A stretch of DNA of 64,000 bases from Winogradskyella eximia (GCF_003386165.1 NZ_QRDV01000001.1:496001-560000), one strand, 5' to 3'; counted from the stretch's first letter, positions 16,769 through 26,702 are shown. The notes: a model not told the origin generated them from the letters alone. Numbers and translations: made by a program.

Positions 16769-19018
16769 TTATGCTTTAATAATTTTCTTTACAACATCTC
16801 CTGTTTCACTTTTAATTTTTACAAAGTAAGTACCTGAAGAGAATTCTTGAGTAGAAATAGTCGTTTTTGTTTTTGTACCAATCACAGCAAGCTCTTTAAT
16901 AAGTCGGCCAGAAATATCACAAATTGTTATTTGTTTTATGGGCTGTTTAGATTCTAAATGTAAAATGTGAGTTGTTGGATTGGGATATAAGGTTATAGTG
17001 TTGTTTGCCAATTCAAATTCATCAGTACTTAACGTTTCAATAGTTGTTAGCGCGATATTTGTTACGATTGGAAAATTAAAATCGAAATATATTTCGGCTT
17101 CATTCTCAAGAGTGTCATTCAAAGCTAACGTATCTAGGGTTTTAATTTTAAAAACGATATAACCATCATTGTTGGTATCATTAAAAGGCAGGTTGATGTT
17201 TTCAAAAATAAATTCTACATAGTGGTCTTCAGAGGTGTTTTTTATTCGAGTTACAAAATTATGACTTCCGTGTAATGGCAAAATTGAAGACAAATCATAC
17301 TTACTAATATCTATGTGATCTTTTACAACAACATTTTCAGCATTTGCGGTTCCTGTATTTTCAAAACGAATCATATAATGTACATAGTCACCAACCATTT
17401 CAGGAGTAATAAAATCACCTTCTAAACATGTTTTGTCATTAGGGTCAAAAGAATTAACTACAGTTTGTTCTAAAACAAAAGCCGTTTCAGGATCTTCTAA
17501 TTCATATTCAATAAAATAATTGGCATTAAACGTTAATACATCACTTCCATTTACGGCAGGAGTATCCATTGGTGTATTAATTAACATTGAGAAATCTATC
17601 GTTCTCGTTTCAAAGGGTTGTAAATCTTCAAAGTTAAAATGCCAAGCATTGTCAACAAAAGTAAAAGAGTTCCAACTCGGACTAAATGACACTTCACTCA
17701 TTAAATCGAAGTGATTAGTGAGTAACACTTGCCCAAAATCAATTAAAGTATTACCTATGTTTTTATAAATAATTCTATAATCAGCTTCAAAGCCAGGAAC
17801 GGCAGCCGTTAATGGTATAATTTGAATATCAATAGCTTTATAAATACCAATGGGAGTTATGCAAAAGTCTTGTGTAAAAGGACTTGTTTCTGTTGGGAAA
17901 TCTATTGTTACACTCTCAGGTGTAACCTCAAAATAACTTGGATTTTCAAGAATTGGTGTTATGGTATGTGTACCTCCTTGAATTGCTATAGAATAACTTC
18001 CTGTAGCATTAGAAATAAAATTTCCTGTTTCAGTTCCATTTGATATTTCAAAGTTAAGATTAGGGAAAACAGCATCGTTTGTGTCACAACCATTGGAGTC
18101 CAAATCCATTGCTATATTGCCTTCAACTGAGTAGTATTCACCACCTGGTATAAAAGAACAATAACTACTAACAACGCAATTGTTGATTTCATGATAAGCT
18201 AACCAACTATGTATTAATTGTAATTCATCTTCATCTCCGCAGACATAAGTTAAAGGATTATTTGAAAAATTAAATTCACTAAAATCCCATGATATCATGT
18301 CGTCTATTACACTACCATTTTTAATAAGAAGCGTTTCTATTTGATTATTTTGGGCTTCATAGTAATACGTGTCTACAGCTTTATTTGATAAATCTAAATA
18401 TGTTATTTGATTATTTGCACAATATAATTCCTGCAGAATTGGAGATCCAGTCACATCTAAAGATGTTATCTGGTTATAAGTGCAATCAAGAATTATAAGA
18501 TTAGCTAATTCGCCTAACGTTAAAATTGTTAACTGGTTATTATAACAGGCTATACTCTCTAAATTGAAGGAGTTACTTAGGTCTAAAGCGGACAACGCAT
18601 TATTACCGCAATCTAAAACCTCCAAATTTACAAGGTTGTTAATACCAGTTAATTCGGTAAGTTGATTATTAGAACAATTTAAATATGTGAGATTGACAAG
18701 AGTATTTACGTTAAGGCTAGATAAGGCATTGTATTGACAATTTAGAGATTCAAGATTAATAAAATACTCAATTCCTGAGGCATCAGTTACATCATATTGT
18801 CCAAAATTTAGATGTATTACAGCTTCGGCTTCTGCAATACTTATTTCACCATCATCGTTTGTATCTGCATCACTTATTCCAGGCTCATATCTTGATGTTG
18901 CTACACAATTTGTGTTCGTTAGCATATTTTTAAATTCAGGCTCTAGATTTTCTATATTCTGGGCATTTATGGTAATTGAAATTAATATGGCAATAACAAA
19001 AAAGAAATAGTTTTTCAT
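16769..19018 (-). CDS. Leucine-rich-repeat T9SS-sorted surface protein
   Basis: Secreted protein of 749 residues. A signal peptide (about 1-19) is followed by an EF-hand-like segment (DADTNDDGEIS near 50), then leucine-rich repeats with N/C ladders (LNCSNNQL, LDCGNNAL, LDCTYNQI and relatives, about 75-240), an Ig-like/SdrD-like region (about 300-370), repeated DUF11-like beta domains (about 395-660) and a T9SS type A C-terminal sorting domain (TLYPNPTTH, GTYFVKIKS). The likely role is adhesion or matrix binding on the outer surface; no enzyme domain is seen. It ends one base from the ATL gene. Confidence 0.88.
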   Translation of the reverse strand: MKNYFFFVIAILISITINAQNIENLEPEFKNMLTNTNCVATSRYEPGISDADTNDDGEISIAEAEAVIHLNFGQYDVTDASGIEYFINLESLNCQYNALSSLNVNTLVNLTYLNCSNNQLTELTGINNLVNLEVLDCGNNALSALDLSNSFNLESIACYNNQLTILTLGELANLIILDCTYNQITSLDVTGSPILQELYCANNQITYLDLSNKAVDTYYYEAQNNQIETLLIKNGSVIDDMISWDFSEFNFSNNPLTYVCGDEDELQLIHSWLAYHEINNCVVSSYCSFIPGGEYYSVEGNIAMDLDSNGCDTNDAVFPNLNFEISNGTETGNFISNATGSYSIAIQGGTHTITPILENPSYFEVTPESVTIDFPTETSPFTQDFCITPIGIYKAIDIQIIPLTAAVPGFEADYRIIYKNIGNTLIDFGQVLLTNHFDLMSEVSFSPSWNSFTFVDNAWHFNFEDLQPFETRTIDFSMLINTPMDTPAVNGSDVLTFNANYFIEYELEDPETAFVLEQTVVNSFDPNDKTCLEGDFITPEMVGDYVHYMIRFENTGTANAENVVVKDHIDISKYDLSSILPLHGSHNFVTRIKNTSEDHYVEFIFENINLPFNDTNNDGYIVFKIKTLDTLALNDTLENEAEIYFDFNFPIVTNIALTTIETLSTDEFELANNTITLYPNPTTHILHLESKQPIKQITICDISGRLIKELAVIGTKTKTTISTQEFSSGTYFVKIKSETGDVVKKIIKA

Positions 19019-19136
19019 GTGGCTGGTTTTCAGTGTTCTAAAGATACATTGTTTTTAAGAAACCAAGTATTATCTTAGTCACTTGCTCTATTGTTCATTT
19101 CAATCAAAAGGTTTTCAAATTCTAAACATTTCACAG

Positions 19137-19144
19137 TATCTTTG
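19137..19144 (+). promoter_or_regulatory. -7 element of the mrp-nifU unit
   Basis: TATCTTTG fits TAnnTTTG and lies 75 bases before the mrp start. No good -33 element is evident. Confidence 0.5.
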
Positions 19145-19218
19145 CATTTAGAATTAATCTTAATAAGAAAGAATTGAGTCTAGGCTTTAGTTTCAGTTTT
19201 TTCTAGTCCTTATTCATT

Positions 19219-20358
19219 ATGAAATTATTAAAACAAGATATACTTAATGCGCTTAAAACCATAACAGCACCTGGTGAAGGTGAAAATATGGTAGATAGCG
19301 GAGCGGTCACTAATGTTGTAACTTTTGCAGACGAAGTGATTGTAGATATTACTATAAAAAATCCAAGTCTTCAAGCACGTAAAAGAACAGAAGTCGATAT
19401 TTTACAAACCATTCATAAAGAAGTTTATGAAAAGGCAAAAATAAAAGTCAATGTAAAAATTGACGCACAAGCAGCACAGCCTAAAAATGAAATAAAGGGG
19501 AAAGCAATTCCTGGAATTCAAAATATTGTAGCCGTTGCTTCTGGTAAAGGAGGAGTTGGTAAATCTACAGTAACGGCAAATTTAGCTGTTACTTTAGCTA
19601 ATATGGGTTTTAAAGTTGGTGTTTTAGATGCTGATATTTATGGACCATCAATACCAATTATGTTTGATGTAGCCAATGAGCGTCCTTTATCTGTAACTGT
19701 AGATGGTAAATCTAAAATGAAACCTGTAGAAAATTACGGAGTTAAAGTATTGTCTATTGGCTTTTTTACAAAACCAGATCAAGCTGTAATTTGGAGAGGA
19801 CCAATGGCTTCTAAAGCACTAAACCAAATGATATTTGATGCAGCTTGGGGAGAATTAGATTTCTTATTACTCGATTTACCTCCAGGAACAGGTGATATCC
19901 ATTTAAGTATTATGCAAGCGTTGCCTATTACAGGAGCTGTTGTGGTAAGTACACCGCAAAATGTAGCATTAGCAGATGCTAAAAAAGGTGTTGCCATGTT
20001 TCAGCAAGATAGTATCAATGTACCTGTTTTAGGTATTATTGAAAATATGGCTTACTTCACGCCAGCTGAGCTTCCTGAAAATAAATATTATATATTTGGA
20101 AAAGAAGGAGCCAAGCATTTAGCTGAAGATTTAAAAGTACCGTTTTTAGGCGAAGTACCATTGGTACAAAGCATAAGAGAAGCCGGTGATTTAGGAAGAC
20201 CAGCAGCAATGCAAACAGGCACTCCGACTAAAGAAGCATTTGAAGCCATTACAAGAGAAGTTGTACAGCAAGTGGTGAATAGAAATGATGCTTTACCAGC
20301 TACCGAAGCAATAAAAATTACAACAATGGCAGGTTGCTCTGCAGTTAAAAAGAATTAA
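19219..20358 (+). CDS. mrp: Mrp/ApbC-family Fe-S cluster carrier ATPase
   Basis: Cytosolic P-loop ATPase of the Mrp/NBP35 family that binds and transfers Fe-S clusters; 379 residues. An N-terminal MIP18/DUF59 domain (about 1-95) precedes the ParA-like ATPase, whose deviant Walker A is ASGKGGVGKST near 106, with LLLDLPPGTGD near 215. The CxxC usually used for bridging a cluster is not obvious in the middle of the protein; a Cys lies in MAGCSAVKKN at the very C-terminus. The nifU-domain gene follows with no gap, supporting an Fe-S assembly role. Confidence 0.92.
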   Translation: MKLLKQDILNALKTITAPGEGENMVDSGAVTNVVTFADEVIVDITIKNPSLQARKRTEVDILQTIHKEVYEKAKIKVNVKIDAQAAQPKNEIKGKAIPGIQNIVAVASGKGGVGKSTVTANLAVTLANMGFKVGVLDADIYGPSIPIMFDVANERPLSVTVDGKSKMKPVENYGVKVLSIGFFTKPDQAVIWRGPMASKALNQMIFDAAWGELDFLLLDLPPGTGDIHLSIMQALPITGAVVVSTPQNVALADAKKGVAMFQQDSINVPVLGIIENMAYFTPAELPENKYYIFGKEGAKHLAEDLKVPFLGEVPLVQSIREAGDLGRPAAMQTGTPTKEAFEAITREVVQQVVNRNDALPATEAIKITTMAGCSAVKKN

Positions 20359-20601
20359 ATGAGCTCAGAAGAACTTAGATTAAACGTAGAAAAAGCCTTA
20401 GATGAAATTCGTCCGTTTCTACAAAATGATGGAGGAGACATTAATTTACTATCTATAGATGATGGTAAATTTGTAAAAGTTCAATTAGTAGGCGCTTGTA
20501 CATCTTGCAGTGTTAACCAAATGACTTTAAAGTCTGGAGTAGAAATGACTATTAAAAAATATGCTCCCCAAATCGAAAAAGTTATTAATGTAGAAAAGTA
20601 A
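20359..20601 (+). CDS. NifU C-terminal domain protein (Fe-S scaffold)
   Basis: Protein of 80 residues comprising only the NifU C-terminal domain. The CxxC motif in GACTSCSVNQMTLK (about residues 51-54) binds a 4Fe-4S cluster in the Nfu family. It starts immediately after the mrp stop codon, so the two are translationally linked and probably act as carrier and scaffold. Downstream lies a Crp/Fnr-type site and then the ferredoxin reductase. Confidence 0.92.
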   Translation: MSSEELRLNVEKALDEIRPFLQNDGGDINLLSIDDGKFVKVQLVGACTSCSVNQMTLKSGVEMTIKKYAPQIEKVINVEK

Positions 20602-20617
20602 TGTGACATTTATCACA
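20602..20617 (+). promoter_or_regulatory. Crp/Fnr-type operator before the ferredoxin reductase
   Basis: TGTGA-N6-TCACA is a perfect dyad of the Crp/Fnr class. Its centre (20609.5) is 29.5 bases upstream of the -7 element, which places it near -42 from the expected transcription start, the class II activator position. Confidence 0.65.
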
Positions 20618-20638
20618 TTCTGAATAAAATGACATTAG

Positions 20639-20646
20639 TAATTTTG
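20639..20646 (+). promoter_or_regulatory. -7 element of the ferredoxin reductase promoter
   Basis: TAATTTTG fits TAnnTTTG, 18 bases before the start codon. There is no TTTG at -33; the Crp/Fnr dyad overlaps that position instead. Confidence 0.6.
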
Positions 20647-20663
20647 TTTTCAATTTTTCATCT

Positions 20664-21719
20664 ATGATTACAACAGATATACTTATTATTGGTGCTGGTC
20701 CAACAGGACTTTTTACAGTTTTTGAAGCTGGACTTTTAAAATTAAAATGCCATTTAATTGATGCCTTGCCACAAGCAGGTGGCCAATGTTCTGAGCTTTA
20801 TCCCAAGAAACCGATTTACGATATTCCTGCATATCCAGAAATTTTAGCTGGTGATTTAACAGATAAACTTCTAGAACAGTGTAAACAGTTTGAGCCAGGT
20901 TTCACTTTAGGTGAACGAGCAGAAACTATAGAAAAACAAGAGGATGGCTCTTTTATTGTTACTACAAATAAAGGCACACAACATAAAGCTCCTGTCGTTG
21001 CAATCGCTGGTGGTTTAGGAAGTTTTGAGCCTCGTAAACCATTACTAGATAACATTTCTGATTACGAAGATTGTGGAGTGGAATACATGATTAAAGAACC
21101 AGAAATTTATCGCAATAAAAAAGTAGTCATTGCTGGTGGAGGAGATTCTGCTTTAGATTGGAGTATCTTTTTGAGCGATATAGCTTCAGAGGTTACTTTA
21201 ATACATAGAAGAAATGAATTTAGAGGGCATTTAGATTCTGTTGAAAAAGTACAAGAATTAAAAAACCTTGGAAAAATAAATTTAATTACTCCTGCAGAAA
21301 TAACAGCAATAAACGGAAATGGTAAAGTTGAAAATGTTGAGGTAACTAAGAAAGATGAAGAACCTATTTTATTAGAAACGGATCATTTTATTCCTCTGTT
21401 TGGTTTGTCGCCTAAACTCGGACCAATTGCAAATTGGGGACTTGAGATAGAAAAGAATGCCATTAAGGTTGATAATTCATTAGACTATCAAACTAATATT
21501 CCTGGAATTTACGCTATTGGTGATGTAAATACATATCCTGGAAAATTAAAGCTGATTCTATGCGGTTTTCATGAAGCAACACTAATGTGCCAATCCGCCT
21601 ACCAAATTATTAATCCAGGGAAACGTTACGTTTTAAAATATACAACTGTTGCTGGTGTAGATGGTTTTGATGGTACGCGTAAAGAAGCTCCAAAAGCGGT
21701 TGTAAAAGCTATTAATTAA
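20664..21719 (+). CDS. Ferredoxin--NADP reductase (TrxR-like type)
   Basis: Soluble flavoprotein of 351 residues of the bacterial thioredoxin-reductase-like ferredoxin-NADP reductase family (YumC type). The FAD-binding GAGPTGLF is near residue 8, the NADPH-binding GGGDSALDW near 158 and the C-terminal GIYAIGDV near 280. There is no CxxC redox pair between the domains, which separates it from true thioredoxin reductase. A 2Fe-2S ferredoxin gene follows after 39 bases and is a plausible partner. A Crp/Fnr-type operator lies upstream. Confidence 0.88.
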   Translation: MITTDILIIGAGPTGLFTVFEAGLLKLKCHLIDALPQAGGQCSELYPKKPIYDIPAYPEILAGDLTDKLLEQCKQFEPGFTLGERAETIEKQEDGSFIVTTNKGTQHKAPVVAIAGGLGSFEPRKPLLDNISDYEDCGVEYMIKEPEIYRNKKVVIAGGGDSALDWSIFLSDIASEVTLIHRRNEFRGHLDSVEKVQELKNLGKINLITPAEITAINGNGKVENVEVTKKDEEPILLETDHFIPLFGLSPKLGPIANWGLEIEKNAIKVDNSLDYQTNIPGIYAIGDVNTYPGKLKLILCGFHEATLMCQSAYQIINPGKRYVLKYTTVAGVDGFDGTRKEAPKAVVKAIN

Positions 21720-21758
21720 AAACAAATTAGTATCTGTTAGATAGTAATTGCTCATAAT

Positions 21759-22091
21759 ATGGAACAAGACATAAATATAACAATCATAGATAGAGAAGGA
21801 GTAAAGCATCAAATTGAAGCTCCAACAGATATGGCTATGAATCTTATGGAGGTAGTTCGGTCTTACGAGCTTGCTCCAGAAGGCACCATAGGTATTTGTG
21901 GAGGTATGGCGATGTGTGCTTCTTGTCAGTGTTATGTGTTAAGCGAAATTGAATTGCCAGAAATGCAAGACGACGAAGAAGCTATGCTTTCTGAAGCTTT
22001 TAATGTAAAAGATAATTCTCGTTTAGGTTGCCAAATACAAATGACGCCAGAAATGGAAGGTTTGGAAGTTGAGTTGGCTCCTGAAAGTTAG
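21759..22091 (+). CDS. 2Fe-2S ferredoxin (adrenodoxin-like)
   Basis: Electron carrier of 110 residues with the C-x5-C-x2-C plus distant C pattern of adrenodoxin-type ferredoxins: the cluster ligands lie in ICGGMAMCASC (near residues 47-56) and LGCQ (near 94). It is strongly acidic. It follows the ferredoxin reductase on the same strand, so it is probably its redox partner. The end user (a P450, Fe-S assembly or other) is not encoded nearby. Confidence 0.92.
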   Translation: MEQDINITIIDREGVKHQIEAPTDMAMNLMEVVRSYELAPEGTIGICGGMAMCASCQCYVLSEIELPEMQDDEEAMLSEAFNVKDNSRLGCQIQMTPEMEGLEVELAPES

Positions 22092-22092
22092 A

Positions 22093-22989
22093 TTATTCTG
22101 TCTTATAATTAATCAATTTAGTAGGTCCTTCTAGCAAAAAGCGATCAATTTTTAATGTGCCATTTTCGGTAGTTACAATTTGCCATTTTATAAGTGAAAT
22201 AGCTCCGTTTTCAATTTCGATACCAGTAATACTTCTTGGATGTACACAACTGCCATCATTAAAAAATGCAATGTCACCAGGTTCTGGAAAACGTGGTCTG
22301 TGTGTGTGACCTACCACAGTGATTAAATTATTGTTTTCACTAATCCACTTTTTGGTTCTACGCTCCACTTTTATAAGTTCTTTGTAGTTTTTTGCCGGAC
22401 TTGTAGGATCTGCAATGCCCATAACATTTAAAGGTTTCCAAAGTATTCTCACTAAAAAGCGACTCCATTTCCAAAACGTATAATTCCACCAATCAGCTTG
22501 ATGACCATGGGTAAAAAATAACTCTTGATTGGTTTCAGAATGCTTTAATATGATACCTTCATGATATTGAATTCCACAAAATAAGTCTTCGTCATTTCCT
22601 GTTTTTGGATCGAAAAAAGTAGATAAGTATTTTTCAACATATTTAGGGTCGCGATATACCATATCATGGTTTCCCCAAATCATGTGTAAGCGTTCTTTAT
22701 CATGAAATTGTTTCATAAGCATATACACATTTTTGTGTGCATAGAAGATGGATTCAAAAGATAGGTTTTCCCATAATTCATCTCCATCGCCAAGTTCACA
22801 ATAGTCAAATCCTTCAGAATAATAATGTCTTAATGCATGAAAATAAATGTTTCGGTTATTTGCAAAATCATCAGCAAAACTATTGTCTCCACGATGACAA
22901 TCACTGAATAATATAAACTTAGAGGAATCGTCAAACGTAATGCGTTTGGCATTTTTGTAAGCGCGATCTAATCTGGTTTTTGAAGACAT
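22093..22989 (-). CDS. Calcineurin-like metallophosphoesterase
   Basis: Protein of 298 residues with the dimetal phosphoesterase motifs: FSDCHRGD near residue 28, ELGDGDELWEN near 65 (GD-x-ELW replacing the usual GDxxD), IWGNHDMV near 103, FFTHGHQAD near 158 and VVGHTHRP near 227. The second block resembles LpxH and related lipid phosphatases, but the substrate is not assigned. It has its own start on the minus strand, and its 3' end meets the ferredoxin gene tail to tail with one base between them. Confidence 0.88.
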   Translation of the reverse strand: MSSKTRLDRAYKNAKRITFDDSSKFILFSDCHRGDNSFADDFANNRNIYFHALRHYYSEGFDYCELGDGDELWENLSFESIFYAHKNVYMLMKQFHDKERLHMIWGNHDMVYRDPKYVEKYLSTFFDPKTGNDEDLFCGIQYHEGIILKHSETNQELFFTHGHQADWWNYTFWKWSRFLVRILWKPLNVMGIADPTSPAKNYKELIKVERRTKKWISENNNLITVVGHTHRPRFPEPGDIAFFNDGSCVHPRSITGIEIENGAISLIKWQIVTTENGTLKIDRFLLEGPTKLINYKTE

Positions 22990-23002
22990 AAAGTAAATGT
23001 AA

Positions 23003-23034
23003 ACAAAAAATGCTTCTCGATTAAGAGAAGCATT
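23003..23034 (-). terminator. Terminator of the large PPi-PEPCK-like gene
   Basis: A perfect 10-bp stem (23009-23018 with 23025-23034) with a 6-base loop is followed on the minus strand by TTTTTTGTTT. It lies between this gene and the metallophosphoesterase. Confidence 0.85.
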
Positions 23035-23104
23035 TCATTAATTAACCTATTATTTCAGTAATTCTGTTTCAAACAAAATAAGAATGCCTTATAAGTTATT
23101 TGCC

Positions 23105-26100
23105 TTATTTTTTATATAAAGGATCAACACCAATGGTACCAACTAAAAGGTCTAAATAATCTGGTGATTTTACATTATCACATAATTTTTTAGTAGCCTC
23201 TAAACGCGTTGTTAATTGTAATTCATCTACTAAAACATCATTATGAGAATCCTTAATAAATGATTCTAAATACTCAATTTGAGAACCATAATATGTAATA
23301 TCCTTTTGTTGTTTTAGTGCTAATCGCTCTTTGTACCAATCAGAATTTACCACGTAGCTTCTATCAAAATACTGTCTTAATTCTGGGTTGCTAATGTCTT
23401 TACCTTCATAGTGACCATAAGCCATAATATTCAATAGAATTTTTAATGGTGGAATAGCAGCTTCAATACTTCCATCTTCAAAATAATTTAATGCTACTTT
23501 CTGTTGTGCTTCAACTATATTTTTAATTCCATCTACAAAATCATCTAAATTTTGTAATTCTGGTTTTAGCATACGCTTATTAAATACAGCTGTAGGTTCA
23601 TCAAAAATTCTGTTTAGACATAGTAACGAGAAGGTCTTGGTGATTCTATAGCCTAAACGACTCGCCAATACTTTTTCACCGTTATGTTCAAAGTCTTCAA
23701 GTTTTTCTAAAGAGCCATTTTCAATTAGGTTTTTAGGATCTCTGTCTTCTGGTGCCATTCTAGCCCAAATTTCAGGGATTAATAAACTAACATCGTGGTC
23801 TATTTTATTTTCTGCACCAACATAACCAGCAGCAGTACTAAAACCGTTAGATTCTGTGAGGATATGTGATAATAAAGCGTTGTTTAAATCTGTTGTTGGA
23901 GTCAGCATATTAAATGGAGCTTTTGTCAATGCACCTTCAGATCCTGCTCCAGTAGTTGATGGAGATTTACCTGTTAAACTACAGATAAAGTCCATAAATA
24001 GTTCTGGAGTTTCTTGGTAATGGATTGGGTTGTATACAGCCAATGGTCTAATACCAGCCTCTCTGTCTGCTGGGTTATTCCTTCTACCAGGCAACACAGC
24101 ATTTACCACATGTATTACTGGGTCTTGAGGTTTAATTCTTCTGCATAAACGAACTCCTACATCCGAAATGTAAGTAGCTTCAGTTTCATTATAAACCTTA
24201 TTTGGTTCTAAATAACGTGGATTTTTAGTAGGTTCTCCATCTACAATTCTTGGATGAGATGGTAAAACAAACTGTACATCCTCATCTTCAGAATCAATAA
24301 TTTCTTTGATAAAATCTTTAACAGGTTGTGTGTACTTATCGTAATTGATGGTGTCTTCATAAATGGCAATAGCATCTTTTTTAGACAACATTTCGTAATT
24401 TGTTAAGAATCTACCATCAGAGATAATATCTAATTCCGCAAGCTTATCATAACCTCTTACAATAGCTTCATCTGGTCTTTGGAATAAATGCGCTTCGCAA
24501 TTAGTTAGTACTTTAACACTTTGGTTGGTGTACTCTTTATTTAAATTCTTAAAACGTTCTTTTGGTAGTGTTATGGATGCTGTTATATCATCTTCAGTTT
24601 GAATCTTTTCACATGCGGCGAAATCTGAACGTAATTTATTGAGCATCCAGTTACCGTCTTGATTAAAACCAATTCTAACATAACTACCAACAACTGGTGT
24701 GTGGTTATAAATTAAAGAGGTTCCTTTTACTCCATTTATAAATTCAACAGACATCATGTCTTTCCAGTTAAGGTTAGCGCCATGAGCTTGTCTAAATAAT
24801 CGTTTTACAAATAATACTAATGAACGAATATGTACAGGAATGTTATTTAAAAATTCATTAAACTCATCTGAATTTTCTTCATTTGGTGTCAGTAATTTAA
24901 CAACAGATCCCAAAGTTCTTTTTTCACTTAAAAAGGATCTTGAAATTGGTCTATTAGGATCTTTAACTTTCCATCGTGTTGAGTAGTTAAATTCAATGAT
25001 TTCATCCGCTTTCTTAAAATCTTCATCAATATTATGAATGTTAAACGGACTATAAGTAATAGCGTTTTGCATTGATTTAGAAATCTCAGACTTACCACCT
25101 CCAGAAACTGTGCAAGGCTTATGGCAGAATACGCCTTCTGGATAAGTCTCTATCATACGCCAAAGATTGATAGACTTGTGTTTTTCTAATCTTAATTTAT
25201 TACCAGAAGGATGGATGTAAGTTTTAAAAGGAGATAAGGTTAACTTTTGTTCTTTGCCTTTATAATTCCATGTGATGCTATTGGTAGCCGTGTTAAAATA
25301 AGATGATTCTGGTATATAAACTAAATTTGGATAATTTTTGTCTATGGCATAATTTTCAGGTTTTACCTCAATCTTGTCTGCTAATAGGGTTTTAACCTCT
25401 TCAAAAGTTTGGTCTAATCCATAATATGTAGAATAGTCATTACAATTTACGGTTTCTCCCATAACACGTCTAGCATAAGCTATAGCTCCACCAGCATGCT
25501 CTTCTTCGGCTAATCCAAATAGGTTTGCAGAATAACTAATTTGTGTTTTTATTTCTTTTTTTGAATAGCCATAATAATTATCAGCAATAATGGTTACAAC
25601 AACACCTCTATCATCTCTACATGTTATTTTAAATGCACTCCCTTCATTATAAAGTTCGTGTTCATTTTGCCAGCACATTCCATCTTTTTTCTGACGCTCT
25701 GTTGCATCATTATAATGAGGTAAACCTACATCTTTCTTTTTAAGCTTTAACAATTGAGGAGCAAGAATGATACAGCCAGTATGGCCTGTCCAATGCTCTG
25801 GATCTAATGCTGCATCATTATGTGCTAAATTAGGATCTCCTGCATTACCAAAAATAGATTCTACAAAATCTAAATTACTCACTAAGGTACCTGGCGCAAA
25901 AAAACGTACTTCCAATGATTTTTCTTTAATAACACCTTTTACTTCTGGGCACACTACAGGTCTCAATAACATAGAAACCATTGTTTGAGCTTTTTCTGTC
26001 TGATTTGATGTAAAAGGAAGTGTTTTTAAATCGTTTGGAGGTGTGAAGGCTGCGTGTAAAAAGTGAGCTAAAACTACTTTAGGTACTTCTTTCTTGTCTA

Positions 26101-26554
26101 ACGGAACAGGTAGTGGTCCTTCTACAATATGAAAGGTGCCTTTAGTTGTTCTTTTGTCATGTAAAGGATTATTTAAGATACCTTGCTTAAGACGTTTTGA
26201 TGTCACCAAATCGCTTTCAAAAGAAGTACCATCTGGTGGTAAACTAGCTTCTCTAGCTTGTCCTTTTCTCGATAAAATTAATGTGTTATTTGGAAGTACA
26301 AACGATTTGTCGATTGAAACATCTTTTAAATAATCGTCTATAAAATTTTGTATTCTTGAATCTGCAGGACAAAGATGGCTCGCTAAAAGTCTCGATTTTT
26401 CTCGTAAACTTCTTATTAATCCTTGTGATAATACTTCAAATTTAGGGTCACAGAATTTTTCTTTGCTATTTTCTGCGTCTTTAAATGTTGGTTGCCCTAT
26501 TGATGCTAATTGTAAGTTGATAAATTGAATGAGCTCCTGTCTTGTGTCTTCCAT
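23105..26554 (-). CDS. Candidate PPi-type phosphoenolpyruvate carboxykinase
   Basis: Large cytosolic protein of 1149 residues without signal peptide or membrane segments. It carries a PEPCK-like nucleotide/phosphate loop, SGGGKSEISKS (near residue 485), preceded by HKPC, and a conserved block NYYGYSKKEIKTQIS followed by EEEHAGGA (near 330-355). Length and these blocks fit the roughly 130-kDa PPi-type PEPCK family known from Entamoeba and Propionibacterium, which makes oxaloacetate and PPi from PEP, CO2 and Pi. This is recognition from memory, not a search; the safe minimum call is a conserved large protein with PEPCK-like motifs. It is monocistronic, with its own terminator. Confidence 0.55.
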   Translation of the reverse strand: MEDTRQELIQFINLQLASIGQPTFKDAENSKEKFCDPKFEVLSQGLIRSLREKSRLLASHLCPADSRIQNFIDDYLKDVSIDKSFVLPNNTLILSRKGQAREASLPPDGTSFESDLVTSKRLKQGILNNPLHDKRTTKGTFHIVEGPLPVPLDKKEVPKVVLAHFLHAAFTPPNDLKTLPFTSNQTEKAQTMVSMLLRPVVCPEVKGVIKEKSLEVRFFAPGTLVSNLDFVESIFGNAGDPNLAHNDAALDPEHWTGHTGCIILAPQLLKLKKKDVGLPHYNDATERQKKDGMCWQNEHELYNEGSAFKITCRDDRGVVVTIIADNYYGYSKKEIKTQISYSANLFGLAEEEHAGGAIAYARRVMGETVNCNDYSTYYGLDQTFEEVKTLLADKIEVKPENYAIDKNYPNLVYIPESSYFNTATNSITWNYKGKEQKLTLSPFKTYIHPSGNKLRLEKHKSINLWRMIETYPEGVFCHKPCTVSGGGKSEISKSMQNAITYSPFNIHNIDEDFKKADEIIEFNYSTRWKVKDPNRPISRSFLSEKRTLGSVVKLLTPNEENSDEFNEFLNNIPVHIRSLVLFVKRLFRQAHGANLNWKDMMSVEFINGVKGTSLIYNHTPVVGSYVRIGFNQDGNWMLNKLRSDFAACEKIQTEDDITASITLPKERFKNLNKEYTNQSVKVLTNCEAHLFQRPDEAIVRGYDKLAELDIISDGRFLTNYEMLSKKDAIAIYEDTINYDKYTQPVKDFIKEIIDSEDEDVQFVLPSHPRIVDGEPTKNPRYLEPNKVYNETEATYISDVGVRLCRRIKPQDPVIHVVNAVLPGRRNNPADREAGIRPLAVYNPIHYQETPELFMDFICSLTGKSPSTTGAGSEGALTKAPFNMLTPTTDLNNALLSHILTESNGFSTAAGYVGAENKIDHDVSLLIPEIWARMAPEDRDPKNLIENGSLEKLEDFEHNGEKVLASRLGYRITKTFSLLCLNRIFDEPTAVFNKRMLKPELQNLDDFVDGIKNIVEAQQKVALNYFEDGSIEAAIPPLKILLNIMAYGHYEGKDISNPELRQYFDRSYVVNSDWYKERLALKQQKDITYYGSQIEYLESFIKDSHNDVLVDELQLTTRLEATKKLCDNVKSPDYLDLLVGTIGVDPLYKK

Positions 26555-26641
26555 ACTGATATATGCTATTGAATGTTACTGTAATTTATTCAATGCAAAT
26601 TTAGGCTTCAGAAGAATTAAAAAAGCTGTCGAAAATCAGTT

Positions 26642-26687
26642 TTAGAAAATTATAAAGGCTTAATTTGAAGTTTTAAGCCTTTATAAT
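26642..26687 (-). terminator. Terminator of the acyl-CoA dehydrogenase gene
   Basis: A perfect 15-bp inverted repeat (26649-26663 and 26673-26687) with a 9-base loop begins 16 bases past the stop. The T tract on the minus strand is short (TTTTCTAAA), so termination may be partial. Confidence 0.7.
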
Positions 26688-26702
26688 TCATAAGTTTTAT
26701 TC

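Noticed and set aside
20664..21719. Thioredoxin reductase
   Set aside because: The CxxC redox motif between the FAD and NADPH domains is absent, and a ferredoxin gene follows directly.
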